DNA of 15,468 nt from Pseudomonadota bacterium (GTDB lineage Bacteria > Pseudomonadota > Alphaproteobacteria > Rhizobiales > Hyphomicrobiaceae), in assembly GCA_023428365.1 (NCBI GenBank), contig JAEYYQ010000604.1:1-15468 (forward strand). Direction: 5' to 3'. Made by a program: the position numbers and the translations under genes. The first letter of the stretch is position 1; each line of letters starts with the position of its first letter. Below, piece after piece: positions 1-5,729 of the stretch. Under the pieces are notes generated by a model. It saw only the letters and a program-made list of their open reading frames with translations, was not told the DNA's origin and did no database searches.

Positions 1-800
1 TCGCTGACTACACCCCACTGATCGAGCCGTTGTCGCTCGACGAGGCCTATCTCGACGTCACCGAGAACCTGCGCGGCATCCCGACCGCCTCGGCAACAGC
101 ATCCGAGATACGCTCGCGCATCTTCGCTGAGACGCGCCTCACCGCCTCAGCCGGCATCTCCTACAATAAATTCCTGGCCAAGCTGGCCTCGGATCATCGC
201 AAGCCAAATGGGCAGTTCGTCGTAACACCTGATATGGGTGAGGCCTTCGTTGCGGACCTGCCAGTCGGCAAATTTCACGGCATCGGCCCCGCCACCGCCA
301 ATAAAATGAACGCGCTTGGCGTCTTCACAGGCTCTGATCTGAAACAAAAGTCGGTGACCTTCCTGCAGCAGCACTTCGGAAAATCCGGCCCTTGGTATCA
401 CGGGCTGGCCCACGGCCGAGACGATCGCCTTGTCGTGCCGGACCGACCGCGCAAGTCATCCGGATCGGAAACAACATTCTCGGAAGATCTGATGGAACCA
501 AGCGCCATTGAGGCCGCCATTCAGGCGATGGCCGACGATGTGTGGGGATGGTGCGAGAAGGCGCGGGCCTACGGCCGAACAGTGACGGTGAAGATCAAAT
601 ACGCTGACTTCCAGCAGATCACCCGCAGCCGCACCATGGCCTCGTTCATCACGTCGCGCGACGACCTGCACGCAGCCAGCATCCGGCTCGTGCGCACCAT
701 CTATCCGGTCAGCAAGGGAATCCGGCTCGTCGGTGTGACCCTATCGAGCTTCGACCATAACGACGCGAGCGATGCCGCTCAGCTTAATCTTGGTCTCTGA
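1..800 (+). CDS. dinB: DNA polymerase IV, 3' part (5' end outside the window)
   Basis: Y-family translesion DNA polymerase that copies past lesions in the cytoplasm and is tethered to the sliding clamp. The reading frame is open from base 3, so the gene begins upstream of the window; about 266 residues are present and roughly the first 100 (of about 350-400 usual) are missing. The catalytic acidic pair lies in SLDEAYLDVT (codons from base 33), identical to the motif of E. coli Pol IV. A helix-hairpin-helix stretch (FHGIGPATANKMNALG) follows in the thumb, then the little-finger domain beginning near GSETTFSEDL. The protein ends in AAQLNLGL, which matches the C-terminal beta-clamp-binding motif (QLVLGL in E. 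coli), so the 3' end is intact. TTG at 30 is an internal Leu codon, not a start. The gene converges on the hydrolase at 807 with only 6 bp between stops and no visible terminator. SOS control cannot be judged because the promoter is absent. Confidence 0.95.
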   Translation, partial: ADYTPLIEPLSLDEAYLDVTENLRGIPTASATASEIRSRIFAETRLTASAGISYNKFLAKLASDHRKPNGQFVVTPDMGEAFVADLPVGKFHGIGPATANKMNALGVFTGSDLKQKSVTFLQQHFGKSGPWYHGLAHGRDDRLVVPDRPRKSSGSETTFSEDLMEPSAIEAAIQAMADDVWGWCEKARAYGRTVTVKIKYADFQQITRSRTMASFITSRDDLHAASIRLVRTIYPVSKGIRLVGVTLSSFDHNDASDAAQLNLGL

Positions 801-806
801 CGTTCC

Positions 807-2018
807 CTACAGCACGCCATCCAGCCAATCGTAGACGACGGCGTTCGAAATCGGCAGGTTGCCGAGCTGGCAATGCATGTCAGCGCCCTCGCTGACTTCG
901 AATGTCCGCCGCGTCACTGGGCCGGAGACCTGCTCCGAGAACGTCTCGAACTGCTGCAGCGCCTCGCCCCCCTCCCCTGTACCCACCATCGCCAACGTTG
1001 GGCAGGCAATGCGATCGATCATACCGACGGCAGTGAAGGCCTTGAGGCACCCAAACCAATCCGCAAGACTGCCGACGCCAAATCGCCGGCAAGACGCCTT
1101 GAACGATAATTTCTGGGCGCGTGGAAAGTCCTCATCCGGGATCTCATTCACGTCCTTCAATTCGATCGGCGGCGCGATCGCGACAAACTGTTCGCCGCCG
1201 ACGAAACCCAGCATATAGCAGCGCAAGTCAATGATCGGCGAATTGGCAATCATCGCTTTGATCCGTGCGTCATGGGCAGCGGCACGGATTGCGAAATAGC
1301 CCCCGAAGCTGATGCCATAGAGAGCAAGCCGCTGAGGATCGACACCCGGCATACTGAGCACCACGTCGATCATCGCGGCAATCGGCTTCTCATAGTCCGC
1401 CCGGAAAACCAATTCCGGATTGAGCCGCATCGCCCCGACTTGTCCCGGTCCCTCACCGATGAAGACGTTGTAGCCGCGCTCCAGCGCTGACTGTGCGGTA
1501 TGAAAATAGAGCTCCTCTGCCGTCCCATCGAACCCCGTCAGAACCACGATCGTCCGGCCGTTGGGCTCGCCCGCGGGCGTCATGAACAGCCCGGGTAGTT
1601 TTATCGCCTCAAACGGAATTTCGATGGGGACGATCTTGTGCGCGATGAACCGGCTCGCCTGCATGAATGCGAGATGGCACGACATCCCGCGCAGGTTCAT
1701 GTCCACGGAAAACGGATCACTGAAGTATTCCGCAGCCCGCCAATACATCGACGCCCGTAGATAATGATCGCGCGCGCTGATGCCGTGGCCCCTGGTTGCC
1801 GCCTGTGCCCCCACATCTTCAACCTGCCGGGCGAGCCGTTCGAATGCTGGCGGCCATTGATAGGGATCATTGCCGTCGATTGCCCCAAAGCATTGGAACA
1901 ATTCGCCCGGCGTGGATCCACCATAATTCGCGGCGCCGAGGGACCGCATCAGCTGGAAATCCATCTCAGGACTGGAAAGACCAGCGACGCGCGTCATCGT
2001 TCGTGTAACTTCAGGCAT
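807..2018 (-). CDS. Alpha/beta hydrolase, DHPON-hydrolase/FrsA-like
   Basis: A 403-residue probable cytoplasmic hydrolase (no signal peptide) of the alpha/beta fold. Residues 1-130 form a helical cap-like N-terminal domain, as in 2,6-dihydroxypseudooxynicotine hydrolase (a C-C bond hydrolase of nicotine breakdown) and FrsA-type esterases. The core begins near 155 with VVLTGFDGTAEEL, the oxyanion-hole region. The nucleophile elbow is YGISFGGY with Ser237, and the catalytic His is His382 in SEGADMHCQLGN, a sequence typical of this subfamily. The acid position near MVGTGEGGEAL (344-354) offers Glu349 or Glu352 rather than Asp. Start: ATG at 2018 has only a weak purine run (AGGG) upstream; an internal Met8 has none. 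The gene diverges from the NTF2-like gene at 2283 and converges on dinB. The fold is certain; the substrate (ester, C-C or amide bond) is not known, and no neighbour points to nicotine degradation. Confidence 0.85.
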   Translation of the reverse strand: MPEVTRTMTRVAGLSSPEMDFQLMRSLGAANYGGSTPGELFQCFGAIDGNDPYQWPPAFERLARQVEDVGAQAATRGHGISARDHYLRASMYWRAAEYFSDPFSVDMNLRGMSCHLAFMQASRFIAHKIVPIEIPFEAIKLPGLFMTPAGEPNGRTIVVLTGFDGTAEELYFHTAQSALERGYNVFIGEGPGQVGAMRLNPELVFRADYEKPIAAMIDVVLSMPGVDPQRLALYGISFGGYFAIRAAAHDARIKAMIANSPIIDLRCYMLGFVGGEQFVAIAPPIELKDVNEIPDEDFPRAQKLSFKASCRRFGVGSLADWFGCLKAFTAVGMIDRIACPTLAMVGTGEGGEALQQFETFSEQVSGPVTRRTFEVSEGADMHCQLGNLPISNAVVYDWLDGVL

Positions 2019-2034
2019 GATTGGCGACCCTATA

Positions 2035-2044
2035 ATTAATTAAT
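2035..2044. repeat. AT-only palindrome in divergent spacer
   Basis: ATTAATTAAT is a perfect 10-bp palindrome lying 17 bp upstream of the hydrolase ATG, in the divergent spacer between the hydrolase and the NTF2-like gene. It could be part of a -10 region or an operator for the hydrolase. AT-rich palindromes also occur by chance in spacers, so the functional call is weak. Confidence 0.35.
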
Positions 2045-2188
2045 GAAAGCGTAGGTGAAATTGATCCGTAACGTAAGGATTCCCGGTCCCCGTCGGTTTC
2101 GCGGATCTTGATTGCTCACCGTAGAAACGTACGCTGCGAGCAATAATTCATTATCGATGTCTCGGCGCGGGCGCAGAACAGAACTGAT

Positions 2189-2211
2189 AATTTCCGCCGC
2201 AAACGGAAATT
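2189..2211. repeat. Perfect 8-bp inverted repeat upstream of NTF2-like gene
   Basis: AATTTCCG (2189-2196) and CGGAAATT (2204-2211) are exact reverse complements around a 7-nt loop. A run of five T (2210-2214) overlaps and follows the 3' arm on the plus strand, so this could be a leader hairpin or attenuator, or a protein-binding dyad. It lies 72 bp before the chosen ATG at 2283. A direct repeat GATAATT (2186-2192 and 2219-2225) flanks it. Confidence 0.4.
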
Positions 2212-2215
2212 TTTG

Positions 2216-2232
2216 GCAGATAATTCATCTGC
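2216..2232. repeat. Perfect 6-bp inverted repeat, second of a tandem pair
   Basis: GCAGAT (2216-2221) and ATCTGC (2227-2232) are exact reverse complements around AATTC. It starts 4 bp after the first dyad (2189-2211). The pair occupies most of a 44-bp stretch just upstream of the NTF2-like gene, which suggests a regulatory role, but no family motif is recognised. Confidence 0.35.
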
Positions 2233-2282
2233 ACAGAGAAACGTCCAACGACCACGGTTACCTCTTTATCCGGATCTCGAAG

Positions 2283-2759
2283 ATGCGCCTCAAACGATCT
2301 GTGATCGCCGCTTCATTGAGCTTGGCTGCGCTTCTTATGTCGAATAACGTCTCCGCCAACGCGGATCAGGCCGCTATTCGCAAAACGCTGGAAGACTGGA
2401 CCCAGGCGTTCAATTCTGGAAATGCCGAGGTTATCTGCAATCTTTTCGCGCCCACGCTTCGCTACGACTACCGCGGCTTTCCCGAGCGCGGCTTCGATGA
2501 CATTTGCAGCCTTCTCAAACGCTCCTTGAGTGAGCGATCCCGGCGCTTTGCCTATTCTCTCGACATCAAGGAGATCATCGTCGAGGGCGAACTGGCAGTC
2601 GTCCGACTTGTATGGACGCTAAAAATTACGAAAAATGGCGCGGAGACACAAACGCAAGAGCCCGGGATGGATATCTTCCAGCGCCAACCGGATGGCCGCT
2701 GGAAGATCATCCGGTACATGGCCTACGAAGACAGAGCGTTACCGCGGAATACGCGCTAG
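2283..2759 (+). CDS. Secreted NTF2-like (DUF4440/SnoaL-type) protein
   Basis: A 158-residue protein. Residues 1-25/27 form a classical Sec signal peptide: MRLKR n-region, hydrophobic VIAASLSLAALLM, and a VSA or ANA cleavage site. The mature part (about 125 residues) has the alpha+beta cone pattern of the NTF2-like superfamily: an initial helix with IRKTLEDWTQAFNSGNAEVICNLF, then strands ending in VVRLVWTLKI and a DIFQRQPDGRWKIIRYM hairpin, which is the hallmark of DUF4440/SnoaL-like proteins. Such domains bind small ligands or act as simple enzymes, so no reaction can be named. The frame is open further up to 2112, but the ATG at 2283 gives the signal peptide and the upstream stretch does not look coded; the Shine-Dalgarno is poor. 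The 3' end overlaps the convergent uronate-dehydrogenase-like gene by 21 bp. Confidence 0.8.
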   Translation: MRLKRSVIAASLSLAALLMSNNVSANADQAAIRKTLEDWTQAFNSGNAEVICNLFAPTLRYDYRGFPERGFDDICSLLKRSLSERSRRFAYSLDIKEIIVEGELAVVRLVWTLKITKNGAETQTQEPGMDIFQRQPDGRWKIIRYMAYEDRALPRNTR

Positions 2760-3560
2760 ATCGCCGTCGAATTCATCGGAACAGAACGGCCCGCCCTGGA
2801 ACTGGCGATCGATTTCCGGCTCGTCTTCCGGGTTCACCACCGCCAGAACCTCCGAAGCGTAATCCTCGGCGCTGTCCTCCGGTGCGTAGCCGATCTTCTT
2901 TGCACCCGGATTGTCGTACCAGCCGCGAGGATTATTCGAGATGCCGTAGACGATCTCGAAATGCACGTCCGGCGCCTCAAGGCTGCGGTGGGCAAGCTGC
3001 ACCATATCGCGTGGGCTGAGCCACAGGCTGAGCATGCGCACGTTGGTCGGTTTGGGGCGGAACTGGCCAATGCGAAGGCAGACGCTGGATAGTCCGTGCT
3101 TGTCCGAATAGCGCCGCGCCATCGCTTCGCCGAACACCTTGCTCACGCCGTAGCGCGAATCCGGACGGATTGGCTCATCGGGACCAATGGTCTTGTCGCG
3201 GCGGCAAAACCCGGCGGCGTGATTGGAGCTGGCAAACACGATCCGCTGCACGCCGTTGCGGCGCGCGGCTTCATACAGGTTGTAAAGACCAATGATGTTG
3301 GCCTGGAGAACCACTTCCCACGGAGCTTCAATGGACTGGCCGCCCATATGCACGATCGCGTCGACATCCTTGGTCAGCGCCTCTACGGCGGCCATGTCGC
3401 TGAGATCGGCAACCACAACCTCCTCGCCCTCGCGTGCCGGGTCCATACCCTGGATGTCATTGAGACGGATGGTTTGGTATCGGCCGCGCAAGCCCTCGCG
3501 CAGCGTCTTGCCGATGCCGCCTGCTGCTCCGGTGATCAGAATACGCTTGTTCGGTCTCAT
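2739..3560 (-). CDS. NAD-dependent epimerase/dehydratase-family enzyme, uronate dehydrogenase-like
   Basis: A 273-residue extended short-chain dehydrogenase of the cytoplasm. It shows the Rossmann motif ITGAAGGIGKTL (G11, G14, G17), an acidic residue at the end of beta-2 (D35, favouring NAD), catalytic Ser in FASSNH (111-112) and YGVSK (Tyr137, Lys141). Length and several blocks (NIIGLYNLYEAAR, IVFASSNH, RMLSLW, FQGG near the C-terminus) match bacterial uronate dehydrogenase, which oxidises glucuronate or galacturonate to the aldarolactone. From memory of the Agrobacterium enzyme, the Ser in its RIGS motif is Gln166 here (RIGQ), so the substrate may differ. Start: ATG at 3560 is preceded by a strong purine run, GGAAGAGGA (3565-3573 on the other strand). 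The gene diverges from the phosphodiesterase at 3743 and overlaps the NTF2-like gene tail to tail. No sugar transporter adjoins it, so the physiological substrate is open. Confidence 0.85.
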   Translation of the reverse strand: MRPNKRILITGAAGGIGKTLREGLRGRYQTIRLNDIQGMDPAREGEEVVVADLSDMAAVEALTKDVDAIVHMGGQSIEAPWEVVLQANIIGLYNLYEAARRNGVQRIVFASSNHAAGFCRRDKTIGPDEPIRPDSRYGVSKVFGEAMARRYSDKHGLSSVCLRIGQFRPKPTNVRMLSLWLSPRDMVQLAHRSLEAPDVHFEIVYGISNNPRGWYDNPGAKKIGYAPEDSAEDYASEVLAVVNPEDEPEIDRQFQGGPFCSDEFDGDLARIPR

Positions 3561-3742
3561 GCTGTCCTCTTCCAGTTACGAGCGCGCAAATCCCGCAGCA
3601 ACGCCACATTTCAACGTCGCGCCTAGCATGAATTCACCCTTTGCCGCTAGCATATCGCCTGCCATCGAGCACCTGTCACATAACTTATAAGGTACGCGTG
3701 TAGTGGCACGCCCCGATGAAGACGTTGGGGGATGCCGACATC

Positions 3743-4552
3743 ATGAAGATCATTCACATCACCGACATTCACATCCGTCCCCCGGGTGAAGGTATTTACG
3801 GCATGAACTCGGCCAAGCGGTTCGAGACAGTCGTAGAAGATGTTGCAAGCCGCCATTCCGATGCCGATCTTGCTGTCATTACCGGTGATCTGACGCATTA
3901 CGGCGAGCCCGAAGCCTACGAAGTCCTCGCTCCAATTCTCGACCGGCTGCCGATGCCTGTCCGCCTGATGCTGGGCAATCACGACAAAAGGGCGAATTTC
4001 GTCGCTCGGTTTCCCTCAACGCCCGTCGACGACAACGGTTTCGTCCAATCCTACATCGACGCGCCTGGAAACATCGGCCGCCTGATCTTCCTCGACACCC
4101 ACGAGACTGGATGGAGCGGAGGGCGCCTCTGCAAAAAGCGGCTTGGCTGGCTGAAGGCGCGCCTCGACGAAGCGGGAGATCGCCCGGCGATCGTATTCAT
4201 GCATCACCCGCCGCTCCGGTTCGGCGTGGTGCATTTCGATGAAATCTGCCTCGCGGAGCCGCAGCCGTTTCTCGATATTCTGAAAGCGCATAAAGGCGGC
4301 ATTCGCCATCTCATTCTCGGCCACATCCATTTGCCGCTGAACGGGACGTTTCCCGGAGGCATTCCGTTCACGGCCGGACGCGGGTGTAACCACCAGATTA
4401 TTCTGGACGCCGCGGAAAAGCGCTGCACATGGTCGGCAGGTGTACCGAACTACAATATCATTATCGTCGATGACGACAGCCTGTTCATTCACGCCTTCGA
4501 CAAGATCGGCGCCGAAGTGATTGGGTATGGAGACTACCCGCCAGGGCCGTGA
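3743..4552 (+). CDS. Class III metallophosphodiesterase (cyclic nucleotide/glycerophosphodiester type)
   Basis: A 269-residue calcineurin-like phosphoesterase, probably cytoplasmic. All dinuclear-metal motifs are present and in order: D8-x-H10 (ITDIHI), GD49 (ITGDLTHYG), GN79HD81, H154 (FMHHPPL) and GH194IH196. The family includes CpdA-type 3',5'-cAMP phosphodiesterases and GpdQ-type glycerophosphodiesterases. The MHHPPL block followed by a G-x-x-x-x-D stretch resembles GpdQ, and sequence alone does not separate the two. Start: I chose ATG 3743 because the protein then begins directly with the first strand (MKIIHITD), and GGGGGA (3727-3732) lies 10 nt upstream; an in-frame ATG at 3716 would add nine residues and has no ribosome site. 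The gene is monocistronic as far as visible, with a hairpin terminator at its stop codon. Confidence 0.88.
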   Translation: MKIIHITDIHIRPPGEGIYGMNSAKRFETVVEDVASRHSDADLAVITGDLTHYGEPEAYEVLAPILDRLPMPVRLMLGNHDKRANFVARFPSTPVDDNGFVQSYIDAPGNIGRLIFLDTHETGWSGGRLCKKRLGWLKARLDEAGDRPAIVFMHHPPLRFGVVHFDEICLAEPQPFLDILKAHKGGIRHLILGHIHLPLNGTFPGGIPFTAGRGCNHQIILDAAEKRCTWSAGVPNYNIIIVDDDSLFIHAFDKIGAEVIGYGDYPPGP

Positions 4553-4568
4553 GCCCTGGCGTCGTTTT
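4539..4568 (+). terminator. Hairpin terminator spanning the phosphodiesterase stop codon
   Basis: CGCCAGGGC (4539-4547) and GCCCTGGCG (4553-4561) form a perfect 9-bp GC-rich stem with a 5-nt loop CGTGA. The last three loop bases are the TGA stop of the phosphodiesterase. TCGTTTT follows (4562-4568), giving a short imperfect U-tract. It lies between two convergent genes (dsbA ends at 4580), so the stem would also form in the opposite transcript, but without a U-tract there. Confidence 0.65.
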
Positions 4569-4579
4569 CGCAAGCGTCG

Positions 4580-5239
4580 CTACTTGGTCTTGCGACTTGC
4601 TTCGACCTCCGCATCGACGAGCTCATTGAGCTGTCTGGATCCGAATGACGTCAGCGGCTTTCCATTGACGAAAAACGACGGCGTCTGGCGGACCTTGGCC
4701 GCGCGCAGGTCGGCCTGATCCTGCTGAAGGATATTTGCGATTTCAGGACGTTTGGCGTCATTCTGTGCGCGCGTGTAATTCAGACCGACGGCTTGCGCCG
4801 CTGCCCACGCGATACTCAGATTGGGCGCACCATGCACAGCCCACGTCGGCTGGGTCTGTAGCAGCGCCTCTTTGACGGGCACATAAAGGTTCTGCAGACG
4901 AGCAGCTTCCATGATACGCACCGCTTCGTCAGATCCCTCATGAAACGGCGCGTAGCGAATAACGACGCGAACGTCTTCCGGATACTTCGCCATGATTTGT
5001 TTGACGATCGGGTAGAATGCCCGGCAGCTCTCGCACGACGGATCGAAGAATTCGACGACGGTTACGGGGGCATTTTGCGGGCCCAGCACCGGAGAATGTG
5101 GGCGTACCAGATAGCTTTGCGCCTCAGCAGCAATCTTCGCCTGCCGATCCGCCGCGCCACGATCATAGATGTATGCGCCGGTCGCAAATAGGATCGCCGC
5201 GATCGCCACCGCGCCCACAACGAGTGTGCGTCTGTTCAT
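4580..5239 (-). CDS. DsbA-family thiol:disulfide oxidoreductase, membrane-anchored or secreted
   Basis: A 219-residue periplasmic thioredoxin-fold protein that donates disulfides to exported proteins. Residues 1-25 are a hydrophobic signal or anchor (RRTLVVGAVAIAAILFATGAYIY) without an obvious signal peptidase site, so it may stay tethered. The active site is C69-E-S-C72 in FFDPSCESCRAFYP; the cis-proline is Pro187 in RQTPSFFVNG. The layout (anchor, thioredoxin, helical insert, SFFVNGKPL) is that of the DsbA/BdbD-type family (Thioredoxin_4/DSBA). The start overlaps the dsbB-like stop by 4 bp (ATGA) and an AGAGGG ribosome site lies within dsbB, so the two are translationally coupled. The conventional redox partner is DsbB, encoded directly upstream. 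Whether it serves general folding or the metal response of the neighbouring ATPase is open. Confidence 0.88.
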   Translation of the reverse strand: MNRRTLVVGAVAIAAILFATGAYIYDRGAADRQAKIAAEAQSYLVRPHSPVLGPQNAPVTVVEFFDPSCESCRAFYPIVKQIMAKYPEDVRVVIRYAPFHEGSDEAVRIMEAARLQNLYVPVKEALLQTQPTWAVHGAPNLSIAWAAAQAVGLNYTRAQNDAKRPEIANILQQDQADLRAAKVRQTPSFFVNGKPLTSFGSRQLNELVDAEVEASRKTK

Positions 5240-5682
5240 GTCTGTGCCCTCTGCGCTATCAGTGAAAGGAAAATCGAAATCGCAGCAAATGCGACCACGG
5301 ATAATGCTGGGATCGGCAGGCCGCCGAGGATCGTCATACCCTCACCGGAGCATGAGGGGCCGCCCGCAGTGCACGGCGTCAGAGCGGCCGGGATGATCCC
5401 GATATATTGCAGCATATGAAAGGTCGCGATCAGAAGTCCGATGACGGCCAAAGGAAGCGCATATCGCCACACGCCCGGATCCGAACGGAAACAGGCGACA
5501 GCGAGAATGATCGCCAGCGGAAACATCAAGATGCGCTGATACCAGCATAGGATGCACGGTGCCTGCCCCATGACTTCACCGATGAAGAGCGCGCTGAGAG
5601 TGGCAGCCAACGCAATCGTCCAACTCAAAAACAGCAGCGTCCACGTGCTCTCTGCTGCCTCGTGCGGCTGTCGCGGCGTCAT
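5236..5682 (-). CDS. Disulfide bond formation protein B (DsbB/BdbC family)
   Basis: A 148-residue inner-membrane protein with four predicted transmembrane helices (about 15-35, 48-65, 73-92, 120-142). It reoxidises DsbA and passes electrons to quinone. The first periplasmic loop carries C43-I-L-C46 followed by WYQR (Arg50 is the conserved quinone-site residue), and the second carries C104 and C111 (PCTAGGPSCSG). The short length and C-x6-C second pair fit the DsbI/BdbC branch rather than E. coli DsbB. The stop overlaps the dsbA-like start (ATGA). Upstream, 47 bp separate it from the stop of the metal ATPase on the same strand with no clear terminator, so it could be read through from the metal-controlled promoter. 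Confidence 0.9.
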   Translation of the reverse strand: MTPRQPHEAAESTWTLLFLSWTIALAATLSALFIGEVMGQAPCILCWYQRILMFPLAIILAVACFRSDPGVWRYALPLAVIGLLIATFHMLQYIGIIPAALTPCTAGGPSCSGEGMTILGGLPIPALSVVAFAAISIFLSLIAQRAQT

Positions 5683-5729
5683 CGTTTCCGTCCGTTTGGA
5701 GAAAGCGTCAGTCAGGGCATATCCGGCAA

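Noticed and set aside
2112..2282. N-terminal extension of the NTF2-like protein by 57 residues
   Set aside because: It would bury the signal peptide inside the protein, and this stretch holds two dyads and AT-rich spacer sequence.
3096..3626. 176-codon open frame on the plus strand
   Set aside because: Antisense to the uronate-dehydrogenase-like gene, which has full Rossmann and YxxxK motifs.
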